Source: Actinoplanes subtropicus (lineage in GTDB: Bacteria; Actinomycetota; Actinomycetes; Mycobacteriales; Micromonosporaceae). Taken from it: DNA of 64,000 bases. The notes beneath the pieces are model-generated. The model was not told the origin of the DNA and did no database searches. It worked only from the letters and a program-made list of their open reading frames with translations. Of this stretch, positions 24,750-33,139 are shown piece after piece. The translations under genes and the position numbers were made by a program. The stretch lies in NCBI RefSeq assembly GCF_000721705.1, contig NZ_JOJL01000001.1:391312-455311 (forward strand), read 5' to 3'. Position 1 is the stretch's first letter. Each line of letters begins with the position of its first letter.

Positions 24750-26549
24750 GTGCGGCGAATCGAGAGGGACGATCACACGGCGGCGGCAAGGCTGCCGCGG
24801 AACCGGCTGGCCCGCAACCCGATTTTCGGCCGCCGGCTCGGCAGCCGCCGGCGCATGGCGGAGAAGCTGCTTCAGGCGTCGGCCGACTCGGTGCTGGCGC
24901 TCGGCCGCCACGGCGAGATCAAGTACGTCAGCCCGTCGATCCGCGACCTGCTCGGCTGCGACCCGCGCGAGTTGACCGGCAGGCTGTTGTCCGACGTGCT
25001 GCCGGTCGAGCGGGCGGCCGAGGTGCACGACTTCGTCGAGCGGATGGTGTCGCTGCCGATCGGGCGCAGCGAGCGGGTCGAGTCCCGGCTGCGCACCGCC
25101 GCCGGCGAGTACGTCTACGTGGACGTCATCGGTACCAACCGGATCGACGACCCGGACCTGCGGGCCGTGGTGGTGAGCCTGCGCGACATCGGCGAGCGGC
25201 GCGAGCTCGAGCGCCAGCTGATCCGTCAGGCGTACACCGACTCGCTGACCGGGATGCCGAACCGGGTGATGTTCCGGCACCGGCTCGAGGAGGCGGTGAC
25301 CTCGGCCGAGCCGCTCCCGATCACCGTGCTCCTGCTCGACCTCGACGACTTCAAGCTGGTCAACGACAACCTCGGGCACAGCGCCGGCGACGAGCTGCTC
25401 ACCACGATCGCCGAGCGGCTGCGCGGTCAGGTACGTCCGGGCGACGTGCTGGCCCGGCTCGGGGGCGACGAGTTCGCGATCCTGCTGCGCGACCTCGACC
25501 CGGCCGACGCGTCCGGTCTGGCCGAGCGGCTGCTCGCCACCGTGCACGAGCCGATCCGGCTGGCCAGCCGGGACATCACCTGCTCGCTGAGCATCGGCAT
25601 CGCCACCTCCGCCGGGGGCGAGCCGGGCGCGGCCGGCCTGGTCAGCGCCGACCAACTGCTCGCCAACGCCGACCTGGCGATGTACGCCGCCAAGCGGGGC
25701 GGGCGCAACGCGTACGCCGTCTTCGACCCGAGCATGACCATGTCGGTGCTGGAGGAGGCCCAGCAGCGCGCCGACCTCGAACACGCGCTGGAGCACGACG
25801 AGTTCCGCGTGCTCTACCAGCCGGTGGTCGACATGCACACCCAGCGGCTCACCGCGGTCGAGGCGCTGGTCCGCTGGCAGCACCCCCGCGACGGGCTGCT
25901 CGGCCCGTACCACTTCATCGCCCACGCCGAGGCGAACGGCCTGATCGTCCCGCTCGGCCGCTGGGTGCTGCGGCAGGCCTGCGCGCAGCTGGCCCGCTGG
26001 CGCGCCGAGACGCCGGCCGCCGCCGGGCTGCACGTCAACGTCAACCTGTCGGCCCGCCAGTTCCAGTACGCCGGGCTGGTCGACGACGTGTCCGAGGCGC
26101 TCGCCGACGCCGGCCTGGACGCGCCCTCGCTGACCCTGGAGATCACCGAGTCGATGCTGATGGCCGACATCGAGGCGGCCAAGGAGACGCTGCACGCGCT
26201 GCGCCGCCTCGGCGTACGGCTGGCGATCGACGACTTCGGCACCGGCTACTCCTCGCTGAGCTATCTCAAGCAGCTCCCGGTGGACGTCATCAAGATCGAC
26301 AAGACGTTCGTCGACGAGGTGCACCTCGACGAGGACGACGTGGCGCTGGTGGACGCGGTGGCCGGGCTGGGCCAGGCGCTGAAGATGAAGACCGTGGCCG
26401 AGGGCATCGAGACCGACGAGCAGTGGGAGACGCTGCGCCGGATCGGCATCGACCACGGCCAGGGCTACCTCTTCGGCCGGCCCGCCGAGCCGTCCAGCAT
26501 CACCGAGCTGCTGTCGGCCGCGCCCCGGTCGGATCGGCAGCACGTGTAA
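24750..26549 (+). CDS. PAS-GGDEF-EAL protein (c-di-GMP synthesis/degradation)
   Basis: 599 residues from GTG 24750. A basic N-terminus, then a PAS domain (about 38-150), a GGDEF domain with intact GGDEF (238-242) and I-site RPGD (229-232), and an EAL domain with VEALVRW, NVNLSARQ, LEITES, IDDFGTGYSSL and VAEGIET. All catalytic motifs are present, so it could be bifunctional. No membrane segment: cytoplasmic, with PAS as the sensor. Its product or substrate is the ligand of the riboswitch at 17990. Confidence 0.93.
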   Translation: MRRIERDDHTAAARLPRNRLARNPIFGRRLGSRRRMAEKLLQASADSVLALGRHGEIKYVSPSIRDLLGCDPRELTGRLLSDVLPVERAAEVHDFVERMVSLPIGRSERVESRLRTAAGEYVYVDVIGTNRIDDPDLRAVVVSLRDIGERRELERQLIRQAYTDSLTGMPNRVMFRHRLEEAVTSAEPLPITVLLLDLDDFKLVNDNLGHSAGDELLTTIAERLRGQVRPGDVLARLGGDEFAILLRDLDPADASGLAERLLATVHEPIRLASRDITCSLSIGIATSAGGEPGAAGLVSADQLLANADLAMYAAKRGGRNAYAVFDPSMTMSVLEEAQQRADLEHALEHDEFRVLYQPVVDMHTQRLTAVEALVRWQHPRDGLLGPYHFIAHAEANGLIVPLGRWVLRQACAQLARWRAETPAAAGLHVNVNLSARQFQYAGLVDDVSEALADAGLDAPSLTLEITESMLMADIEAAKETLHALRRLGVRLAIDDFGTGYSSLSYLKQLPVDVIKIDKTFVDEVHLDEDDVALVDAVAGLGQALKMKTVAEGIETDEQWETLRRIGIDHGQGYLFGRPAEPSSITELLSAAPRSDRQHV

Positions 26550-26615
26550 AACATTTTTGACACGGCCCGCTACCTTGGACGTCGATCCGCACATCGGCGT
26601 CGAGGGAGAAGATCG

Positions 26616-27569
26616 GTGAAGGCGATCGTGCAGGACCGGTACGGGCCGGTCGACGTGCTCGAGGAACGAGAGATCCCGACGCCCGGGATCGGCGAGGACG
26701 AGGTGCTGGTCCGGGTGCGGGCGGCCGGCGTCGATCCCGGCGTCTGGCACTACCTGACCGGTCTGCCCACGGCGGGCCGGCTGGCGCTGGGGCTTCGGCG
26801 CCCGCGGGTGCCGGTGCGGGGCAGCGATGTCGCCGGCGTCGTCGGCAGCGTCGGGCGAAATGTCGTAAATATCCGTCAGGGTGACGCCGTTTTCGGCGTG
26901 GCCGCGAGCGGCAGCTACGCCGAGTACGCGCGGTGCCGGGCGGATCGGCTGGTGCTCAAGCCGGACGGGATCGGTTTCGAGCAGGCCGGCGCGACCCCGG
27001 TCTCCGGGATGACCGCGCTGCAGGGGTTGCGGGATCTGGGCCGGGTGGAGAGCGGGCAGCGGGTGCTCGTCTTCGGCGCCGGCGGCGGGATCGGGCACAT
27101 GGTCGTGCAGCTCGCCCGCGGCTACGGCGCGGAGGTGACCGGGGTCGCCCGGGAGGCCAAGCGGGACTTCGTCCGGTCGCTGGGCGCCGCCACCGAGATC
27201 ACCGGGCAGTACGACCTGATCATGGACACCGCCGGGAACCGGCCGCTGGCCGAACTGCGCCCGCTCCTGAAACCGTCCGGCACGCTGGTGATCGTCGGCG
27301 GCGAGGGCGGCAAGGGCCGGGTTCTCGGCGGCTTCCAGCGCTCACTCTCGGCGTACGCCATCTCGCCTTTTGTCCGTCAGCGGCTGAAGCCGCTGCTCAG
27401 CCTGCCGAAGCTCGCCGACCTGGATGCTCTGGCGGGCTTTCTGGCCGACGGTACGCTGCGGCCGGCCATCGACCGCACGTTTGCGCTGGCCGACACGCCC
27501 GACGCGATCCGCTACCTCGGGACGGGGGAGGCGCGGGGCAAGGTGGTGGTGACCGTAGCCTCGGCTTGA
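26616..27569 (+). CDS. Zinc-independent MDR-type NADPH oxidoreductase (quinone oxidoreductase-like)
   Basis: 317 residues: MKAIVQDRYGPVDVLEERE, VRVRAAGVDPGVWHYLTG, GSDVAGVV and the Rossmann motif VFGAGGGIGHMVVQLA. It lacks the Cys/His zinc ligands of alcohol dehydrogenases, as quinone oxidoreductases do. GTG start preceded by GAGGGAGAAG. It stands alone between the GGDEF-EAL and sulfatase genes. Confidence 0.88.
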   Translation: MKAIVQDRYGPVDVLEEREIPTPGIGEDEVLVRVRAAGVDPGVWHYLTGLPTAGRLALGLRRPRVPVRGSDVAGVVGSVGRNVVNIRQGDAVFGVAASGSYAEYARCRADRLVLKPDGIGFEQAGATPVSGMTALQGLRDLGRVESGQRVLVFGAGGGIGHMVVQLARGYGAEVTGVAREAKRDFVRSLGAATEITGQYDLIMDTAGNRPLAELRPLLKPSGTLVIVGGEGGKGRVLGGFQRSLSAYAISPFVRQRLKPLLSLPKLADLDALAGFLADGTLRPAIDRTFALADTPDAIRYLGTGEARGKVVVTVASA

Positions 27570-27630
27570 ACCGAATCCGGGTAGCCGCCGTGTACCTGGA
27601 GGCAGGTCTACACAGCGTTAGGAACCCGAG

Positions 27631-29289
27631 TTGTCCCAGATCAAGCCCCACCTGCGTCGTGTCGGCGGCGCTGTGGTCACCACGCTCGCCGCGCTCCTGG
27701 TCTTTCTGTCCCTGGTCATGCCCGACCAGATCACGAGGCTCCCGCCCGGCAACCCCTGGATCAATGCCCTGGTCCGCATCCCGATCGAGGCCATCGTCGC
27801 GATCGCGGTCCTGCTCGCCCTGCCGGAGCGCGCCCGGCAGGTGCTGGCCACGATCCTCGGCTTCACCCTCGGTCTGCTCACGATCGTGAAGATCGTGGAC
27901 ATCGGCTTCTTCGCCGTGCTCGCCCGCGAGTTCGACCCGGTTCTCGACTGGGTGCTGTTCAGCGACGGCTACCACTTCCTCGAGGACTCGATCGGCAAGG
28001 CGGGCGCGTTCGGCGTGGCGGTCGCGGCGCTCCTGCTGGCCGCGTCGCTGCTCACGTTCACTTCTTTGGCCGTACGCCGGATCTCCCGCCTGCTCGCCGC
28101 CCATGCCCGCCCGACCAGGCACGCGGTCTTCGCGTTCGCCAGCGCCTGGGTGATCCTCAGCGTCCTGGGCGTGGAGATCGTCGGCGGCGTACCCGTCGCC
28201 GCGCAGGCCGCCGCCGACCTGGCCCACGACACCGCGCTCAAGGTGCCGCAGGACATCGCCGATCAGAAGGCCTTCGAACGCGAGGTCCAGGTAGACGCGT
28301 TCAAGAACCTGCCCGACGACCAGCTGCTCACGGCCCTCCGCGGCAAGGACGTGGTGATCAGCTTCGTGGAGAGCTACGGCCGCTCCGCCGTGGAGAACCC
28401 CGAATTCGACGGCAAGGTGCTGGCCCAGCTCAAAGCGGACGACGCCAAACTGGCCTCGAAGGGCTTCGCCGCCCGCACGGGCTTCCTGACGTCGTCGACG
28501 GCGGGCGGCGGCAGCTGGCTGGCCCACTCCACGTTCCTGTCCGGCCTGTGGATCGACAACCAGCAGCGTTACCGCAGCCTGGTCAACTCCGACCGCCTCA
28601 CCCTGACGAGGGTCTTCAAGCGCGCGGGCTACCGCACCGTAGGCGTCGAGCCCGGCGTCACCTACGCCTGGCCCGAGGGCCAGTTCTACGGCTACGACCA
28701 GGTCTACGACGTCCACTCCCTCGACTACCACGGCCCGATGCTGAGCTGGTCGACCATGCCCGACCAGTACGCGGTCCACCAGTTCCAGAACTTCGAATAC
28801 GGCAAGCCCAACCGAGGCCCCCTCCTGGCCGAAATGACACTGACCTCAAGCCACACCCCATGGGCCCCGCTGCCGGTCTCCCTACCCTGGGACCAGCTGG
28901 GCGACGGCTCGGTCTACGGCCCGATCATCAAGTCGGCCGAGGGCGCCGGCACCGTCTGGCGAGACAACCACAAGGTCCGCGAGGCCTACGCCACGTCCAT
29001 CGCCTACTCGGTGGACACCCTCATCTCGTACGTGCAGAAATACGCCAACGACAACCTGGTCCTCATCTTCCTGGGCGACCACCAGCCCGCCTCGGTAGTA
29101 GTAGGCCAGAACGCCAGCAAGGACGTCCCCATCTCGATCGTCGCCAAGGACCCGAAGGTGCTGGACCGGATCGCCAGCTGGGGCTGGACCGACGGCCTGA
29201 CCCCGTCCCCGAACGCCCCGGTCTGGCCGATGAACCAGTTCCGCGACAAGTTCCTGACGGCCTTCGGCCCCGAGGGTGAAGCCCACTAA
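27631..29289 (+). CDS. LTA-synthase-like sulfatase/phosphatase-fold membrane protein
   Basis: 552 residues. Four or five N-terminal transmembrane helices (to about residue 195) are followed by an extracytoplasmic alkaline-phosphatase-superfamily domain: DVVISFVESYGRSAVEN, the TSSTAGGGSWLAHSTFLSG segment with the probable nucleophile Ser/Thr, and the metal motif LIFLGDHQPASVV. Related actinobacterial proteins are annotated as sulfatases or phosphoglycerol transferases; a wall or lipid polymer role is plausible. TTG start with AGGA eight bases before it. The 3' end overlaps the predicted tail of the opposite-strand gene at 29063-30163. Confidence 0.85.
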   Translation: MSQIKPHLRRVGGAVVTTLAALLVFLSLVMPDQITRLPPGNPWINALVRIPIEAIVAIAVLLALPERARQVLATILGFTLGLLTIVKIVDIGFFAVLAREFDPVLDWVLFSDGYHFLEDSIGKAGAFGVAVAALLLAASLLTFTSLAVRRISRLLAAHARPTRHAVFAFASAWVILSVLGVEIVGGVPVAAQAAADLAHDTALKVPQDIADQKAFEREVQVDAFKNLPDDQLLTALRGKDVVISFVESYGRSAVENPEFDGKVLAQLKADDAKLASKGFAARTGFLTSSTAGGGSWLAHSTFLSGLWIDNQQRYRSLVNSDRLTLTRVFKRAGYRTVGVEPGVTYAWPEGQFYGYDQVYDVHSLDYHGPMLSWSTMPDQYAVHQFQNFEYGKPNRGPLLAEMTLTSSHTPWAPLPVSLPWDQLGDGSVYGPIIKSAEGAGTVWRDNHKVREAYATSIAYSVDTLISYVQKYANDNLVLIFLGDHQPASVVVGQNASKDVPISIVAKDPKVLDRIASWGWTDGLTPSPNAPVWPMNQFRDKFLTAFGPEGEAH

Positions 29290-30163
29290 ACGCGCGTTCC
29301 GGCGGGCGCTTTCCCCGCCCGCCGGAATAAGCATTCGACGCCGGAGGCCGGGCGGCCACAGAATGGCAGCGCCCATTGCGGATGGGGGCCGGGAAATTGC
29401 GCCGGCGTGGTGGGCGCGCTGCCCTCTTCTGCGGCGGGCGGGTGGCGCGATCGGCGGGGATTTGCTGGGCCGTTGCTTCCGTCGCGGGGCCGGTGGCTGG
29501 GGCGGTGCGGATCGGCTTCATCACAGTCACGGGCTGGGCAGCGGCGGCGGCCTCGGGAGTAGTGGCGGCCTCGGTTGCGATGGCGGCCCTGGGTGCGGCG
29601 GCGGCGCTGTCGATCGCGGCCTCGGGAGTGGCGGCGCCCTCATGAGCTGCGGCGGCGGCGCTGTCGATCGCGGCCTCGGTCTCGATGGCGATCGTGGCCT
29701 CGGCGCCCGCGGCACTCGCGATGGCCTTGGCAGCGTCGTCGACTTTGGCAGGGGCGGCGACCTCGGCGGGTGCGGCGGCCTCGGCGGCCTCGGCGGGTGC
29801 GGCGAGCTCGGCGGGTGCGGCGGCCTCGGCGGGGGCGGCGGCCTCAGCAGGGGCGGCGACCTTGGCGGGGCGCGCGGCTTTGACAGCGCTGGGGGTATTG
29901 GCAGAGGCGACGGCCGCGTCGACGGCAGCGGTTTCGGCTGCCTCGGCAGCGGCCGCGGCTGCCTCGATGGCGGCGGCTTCGGCGGCGGCGCGCTCGCGGC
30001 GGAGGCGCCACAGCTTCATGCCATGCCGTTGCGCGAGACCCCAGTCGCGGTGGCGCGCGTGCTCTCGACGGAACTCCTCGGCCTCCACCGAATAACGGCG
30101 CGACTTGGTGCGGTCACGCATTCCGGCTAATTGAGCCCTGGGGAACAACTCCAGCTGTCGCAC
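29063..30163 (-). CDS. SOS-box-associated protein with conserved N-terminus and Ala-rich tail, copy 2
   Basis: 366 residues as read. The first 61 residues share about 52 with the protein at 12181-13146 (MRQLELFP, MRDRTKSRRYS, FRREHARHR, KLWRLRRERAA). An Ala-rich segment with Pro/Glu/Thr units (AAPAEAAAPAEAAAPAELAA) follows, then an Arg/Pro-rich end. The last 227 bases overlap the sulfatase gene on the other strand and a terminator hairpin, so the true C-terminus may lie near 29300 or a frameshift may have removed an earlier stop. GTG start with no ribosome binding site. Promoter, box and N-terminus are the conserved parts; the tail is free to vary. Confidence 0.6.
   Translation of the reverse strand: MRQLELFPRAQLAGMRDRTKSRRYSVEAEEFRREHARHRDWGLAQRHGMKLWRLRRERAAAEAAAIEAAAAAAEAAETAAVDAAVASANTPSAVKAARPAKVAAPAEAAAPAEAAAPAELAAPAEAAEAAAPAEVAAPAKVDDAAKAIASAAGAEATIAIETEAAIDSAAAAAHEGAATPEAAIDSAAAAPRAAIATEAATTPEAAAAAQPVTVMKPIRTAPATGPATEATAQQIPADRATRPPQKRAARPPRRRNFPAPIRNGRCHSVAARPPASNAYSGGRGKRPPERAFSGLHPRGRRPSGTCRGTGSSARPGRSGTGSGRRSSPSWRSGPAPSGPWRRSRWGRPCWRSGLLLPRRAGGRPGR
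29297..29327. terminator. Terminator hairpin after the sulfatase gene
   Basis: TTCCGGCGGGC (29297-29307) pairs perfectly with GCCCGCCGGAA (29317-29327), nine-base loop, eight bases after the sulfatase stop. It lies inside the predicted tail of the opposite-strand gene, one reason to doubt that tail. Confidence 0.7.
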
Positions 30164-30216
30164 CTAAGAATTATCGCACTCCCGAGAATGCGGCGGTAAG
30201 CCCGAACAGCCGTTCG
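30164..30216 (-). promoter_or_regulatory. SOS (LexA) box and extended -10 promoter, leaderless, copy 2
   Basis: Minus strand: TCGAACGGCTGTTCG (box at 30203-30216), then TGCGATAAT (30170-30178), then six bases and GTG at 30163. Box-to-start distance is 40 bases, identical to copy 1 at 13186. Flanking bases ATTGGCATGA before the box and GGGCTTACCG after it are also conserved between copies. Confidence 0.75.
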
Positions 30217-30371
30217 ATCATGCCAATCCTTCCCATCCCCTATTTCGGATCATGGAGTATTGTCGCCAATTCCCAGATGCTATTCAAGCTTTATTCACCC
30301 AGCGGATAACAGGCGCAGCAAGCAACTCGACCACCAAGCTGCCGCGACGGGCCGCACGCGCCGCAACCACG

Positions 30372-30605
30372 CACGCGACCCGGGCCATGGCGGGCGGCTT
30401 CGCCCACCAGCGAGCCGCAACGGGCGGCACGGGCGGTGACCGTGCAGGCGACCCGGGCCATGGCGGGCGGCTTGCAACCGGCCGCACGGGCGGTGACCAT
30501 GCAGGCGACCCGGGCCATGGCGGGCGGCTTCGCCCACCAGCGAGCCGCAACGGGCGGCACGGGCGGTGACCGTGCAGGCGACCCGGGCCATGGCGGGCGG
30601 CTTCC
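30372..30605. repeat. Intergenic compound repeat, 73 + 57 bp (130-bp higher-order period)
   Basis: GGGCCATGGCGGGCGGCTT starts at 30382, 30455, 30512 and 30585: spacings 73, 57, 73, so a 130-base block is duplicated. Each unit also carries GACCGTGCAGGCGACCC or GACCATGCAGGCGACCC. The array runs to within a few bases of the GNAT start codon. The 445-base gap 30164-30608 contains only this and the SOS promoter. Confidence 0.8.
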
Positions 30606-30608
30606 CGC

Positions 30609-31154
30609 GTGTTCCGAATCGACCTAGGCGACGGCGCCACCCTCCGCCCCCTGGAGCCCTGGCAGGCCGAAGAGTTCCTGACCCACATGAACCGCGCCCG
30701 CGCCACCGTAGACCCCTGGATCCCGTGGGCCGCCCGCAGCGAAACCCTGGAGGGCGCACGACAATCCCTCCAGCGCTACGCCGAAATGCAGGCCAGGGAC
30801 ACCGGCCGTATCTACGGCATCTGGCTGGCGGAGACGCTGGTGGGAGGCTGCATGTTCGTCTCCTTCGACGTCGACTCGGGCGTGGCCGAGATCGGCTGCT
30901 GGCTGGAGCCGTCGGCAACCGGCCGCGGTCTGGTCACCGCGGCGTGCCGGCAGCTGATCGACTGGGCGTTCCGGGTGCGGGGCCTGCACCGCGTCGAGTG
31001 GCACTGCCGCACGGACAACACCGCCAGCTCGAACGTGGCCCGCCGGCTCGGCATGAAGCTGGAGGCGACGCTGCGGGAGAACTACCCGTGGAAGGGCGCC
31101 CGCCACGACACCGAGATCTGGGCGGTGCTGGCCCCCGACTGGCGGCAGGGCTAG
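30609..31154 (+). CDS. GNAT-family N-acetyltransferase (RimJ/RimL-like)
   Basis: 181 residues. Motifs: ATLRPLEPWQAEEFLTHM at the N-terminus, AEIGCWLEPSATGRGLVTAA (acetyl-CoA loop, with GRGL) and RVEWHCRTDNTASSNVARRLG, the signature of RimJ/RimL-type acetyltransferases that modify protein N-termini or small molecules. GTG start abuts the repeat array, and I see no clear ribosome binding site. cbiZ follows after 12 bases. Confidence 0.88.
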   Translation: MFRIDLGDGATLRPLEPWQAEEFLTHMNRARATVDPWIPWAARSETLEGARQSLQRYAEMQARDTGRIYGIWLAETLVGGCMFVSFDVDSGVAEIGCWLEPSATGRGLVTAACRQLIDWAFRVRGLHRVEWHCRTDNTASSNVARRLGMKLEATLRENYPWKGARHDTEIWAVLAPDWRQG

Positions 31155-31166
31155 GCAGGCCGTCCG

Positions 31167-32126
31167 GTGCCGGCCGACCCCACGCTGACCCATCGCCACG
31201 AGGATGGCCACGACATCCCGCTCCTGGTCTGGCGCCTCCCTACGCCGGCCAGGGCGATCTCCTCGGCCGTTCTCGGCGGCGGCCTGGGCGAATGCCACTG
31301 GGTCATCAATGCGACAGTGCCCATGTCGTACGCCCGGAACGACCCCGAGTCGCACCTGGCCGATCTGGGCAACGCTCTCGGCCTCGCCGGCCCCGGCATA
31401 GGCCTGCTGACCGGCGTGGACGTGGCCGACCTGGTAACCGAACTCGACGACGGCATCCGCCTCTGGGCGACGGTAGGCCTGAGCGCCCCGATCCAGGCCC
31501 ACGACCCGGCCGCACGAGTCCCGGGCCGCGACCCGGCCGCGCAGGTCGCGAGCTCCGGCCCGGCCGCGTCGGCGAGTCCGGGCGGCAGCTCGGCCGCGTC
31601 GGTCGCGGGCTCCGACTCGGCCGAGTCGGTTGCGGGCCCCAGCTCGGCCGCGTCGGCGGCGAGCCCGGGCCCCAGCTCGGCCGTGTCGGCGGCGAGCCCG
31701 GGCCCCAGCTCGGCCGTGTCGGCGGCGGGCCCCCACTCGGCCGCGTCGGCGGCGGGCCCCCACTCGGCCGCGTCGGCGGCGGGCCCCCACTCGGCCGCCG
31801 CCACCGTAACCCCGCACCACCCCGGCACCATCAACATCGTCGGCTGGCTGCCGCGGCGACTCAGCGACGCCGCCCTGGTCAACGCCGTAGCCACCATCAC
31901 CGAGGCGAAGACGCAGGCGATCCGCGACCTGGGCCTGCCCGCCACCGGCACCGCGACCGACGCCGTCTGTGTTCTTTGCCCGCCGACTGGCGATCCGGCC
32001 TCCTACGGCGGCCCGCGTTCCCGCTGGGGTGAGCCGCTGGCCCGAGCCGCCTACCGGGCCGTCCTGGCCGGCGGCCGCGCCAACCTGGCCGGTCCCCGGT
32101 CCTGGTCCGAGCGATCGGGCGGCTGA
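31167..32126 (+). CDS. cbiZ: Adenosylcobinamide amidohydrolase CbiZ with a repeat-encoded insertion
   Basis: 319 residues; the enzyme is normally about 220. Both halves of CbiZ are clear: residues 1-112 (ISSAVLGGGLG, NATVPMSYARNDPESH, GPGIGLLTGVDV, DDGIRLWATVGLS) and 218-319 (PGTINIVGWLPRRLSDAALV, TEAKTQAI, GTATDAVCVLCP, YGGPRSRWG). Residues about 113-217 are Ser/Ala/Gly/Pro repeats (GPHSAASAA, GPSSAVSAASP) absent from the family. CbiZ hydrolyses adenosylcobinamide to adenosylcobyric acid in corrinoid salvage. The insertion falls between the two conserved halves, probably in a surface loop, so activity may be kept. No other cobalamin genes nearby. Confidence 0.87.
   Translation: MPADPTLTHRHEDGHDIPLLVWRLPTPARAISSAVLGGGLGECHWVINATVPMSYARNDPESHLADLGNALGLAGPGIGLLTGVDVADLVTELDDGIRLWATVGLSAPIQAHDPAARVPGRDPAAQVASSGPAASASPGGSSAASVAGSDSAESVAGPSSAASAASPGPSSAVSAASPGPSSAVSAAGPHSAASAAGPHSAASAAGPHSAAATVTPHHPGTINIVGWLPRRLSDAALVNAVATITEAKTQAIRDLGLPATGTATDAVCVLCPPTGDPASYGGPRSRWGEPLARAAYRAVLAGGRANLAGPRSWSERSGG
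31503..31800. repeat. In-frame 27/33-bp repeats inside cbiZ
   Basis: The 3' part has three near-identical 27-base units (GCGGGCCCCCACTCGGCCGC plus GTCGGCG), preceded by two 33-base units (GPSSAVSAASP) and older diverged units. All are multiples of three, so the frame of the second half of the enzyme is preserved. Confidence 0.85.
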
Positions 32127-32181
32127 CGGGCACTCACCGACGTCACCCCCAACCGGGGACCGATCACCGCCTTTCGACCGC

Positions 32182-32195
32182 TTTTTCGCGAAAAA
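32182..32195. promoter_or_regulatory. AT-rich palindrome in the gap before the secreted protein gene
   Basis: TTTTTCGCGAAAAA is a perfect 14-base palindrome inside a distinctly AT-rich patch (32165-32225) between cbiZ (ends 32126) and the gene at 32298. It may be a promoter element, an operator, or part of a terminator for cbiZ; the sequence does not decide. Confidence 0.4.
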
Positions 32196-32297
32196 ATGAG
32201 AAAAAGCTAGTAATAGGACTGTTCATCGTACGGCGGACTCCCGAGCGTGATGGCCTGGCCTGGTCGAGTTCAAGTCGAACGCAGGAAAGGACGCGAC

Positions 32298-32687
32298 ATG
32301 CATACCATGGCAAAACTCTCGGCGATGATCGGCGCAGGCCTGCTGACCGGCCTCGTCGCGGCGGCGCCCGCACAGGCCGCCCCCGCCCCACGACCCACCG
32401 ACCATTTGACCGCGGTCGCCTACTTCGTCAACCGCACGGACTGTGACTGGGTCGGCCGCGCCGGCGACCAGCTCAACCGCTGGAACGACGCCCACTGCCT
32501 GCTGGTCGGCCAGGGCCCGCACCGCGGCATGTGGCTGCTGACCGTGCAAAGCTACGGCAGCCTCGGCCACGGCTGGCCCGGCTGGCCCGGAGCCCCCGGC
32601 CACCCCGGAGCCCCCGGGCATCCCGGAGCGCCGGGCCACCCCGGAGCGCCCGGCCACCCCGGCCACCCCGGAGGCCCAGGTCACTAA
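32298..32687 (+). CDS. Small secreted protein with collagen-like Gly-X-Y tail
   Basis: 129 residues from ATG 32298 with AGGAAAGGA seven bases upstream. A signal peptide ends near APAQAA (residues 27-32). The mature part of about 60 residues contains two cysteines (NRTDCDW, NDAHCLL) that could form a disulfide. The last 35 residues are Gly-X-Y triplets of GAPGHPGAPGHP type, a short collagen-like tail rich in His and Pro. Function unknown; a metal-binding or surface-spacer role is possible. Its stop overlaps the stop of the convergent F420-type reductase gene. Confidence 0.75.
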   Translation: MHTMAKLSAMIGAGLLTGLVAAAPAQAAPAPRPTDHLTAVAYFVNRTDCDWVGRAGDQLNRWNDAHCLLVGQGPHRGMWLLTVQSYGSLGHGWPGWPGAPGHPGAPGHPGAPGHPGAPGHPGHPGGPGH

Positions 32688-33130
32688 CTGAGCACCACCA
32701 CGGCCGTCTCCCGGCCCCGCCGCCCGGCGAACGCGTCGATGTCGCCATATCCGGAATAGTCGTGCATCGCGGCCCACAGCCGCTCACGCTCGGCGCCGGT
32801 CGCCCGGGCGGCGGTCACCGGACGGCTCGCGCCGCCGGCCAGGTCGACCGTCGCCGCCGGCCGGGCCTGCAAATTTTTCCACCAGGCCGGGTCGGCCGGG
32901 TCCCAGCCGTTCATGGCCAGGGTGACCAGGCGCCCGTCGTCCTCGATGTAGCAGAGCACCACGGCCCGCGGCTCGCCCGAGCGCCGGCCGGTCGTGGTGA
33001 GCCGCATGATGCCGCAGCGGCCCGGCACGGGCGGGCGCAGCCCGCGGTCGTTGGTGGCGCGGAGCACCAGTTTGTGCGTCTTCCAGGCGCCGCGGACGAA
33101 CCATCTCGGGGGAAGGAAGGGGCGTGCCAT
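32684..33130 (-). CDS. Deazaflavin (F420)-dependent nitroreductase-family protein
   Basis: 148 residues: MRLTTTGRRSGEPRAVVLCY, VTLAMNGWDPADPAWWKNLQARP and ATVDLAGG are hallmarks of the Ddn-like F420-dependent reductases of actinobacteria. It is divergent from the TetR gene at 33196 with palindromic operators between, so it is the probable TetR target. The substrate is unknown. Confidence 0.9.
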   Translation of the reverse strand: MARPFLPPRWFVRGAWKTHKLVLRATNDRGLRPPVPGRCGIMRLTTTGRRSGEPRAVVLCYIEDDGRLVTLAMNGWDPADPAWWKNLQARPAATVDLAGGASRPVTAARATGAERERLWAAMHDYSGYGDIDAFAGRRGRETAVVVLS

Positions 33131-33139
33131 CGAATCCTC

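Noticed and set aside
24660..27098. 812-codon minus-strand frame
   Set aside because: Antisense shadow of the PAS-GGDEF-EAL gene; low-complexity product, no motif.
30372..30605. CRISPR-like array
   Set aside because: Units are contiguous and vary like tandem duplications; there are no equal-length unique spacers and no cas genes.
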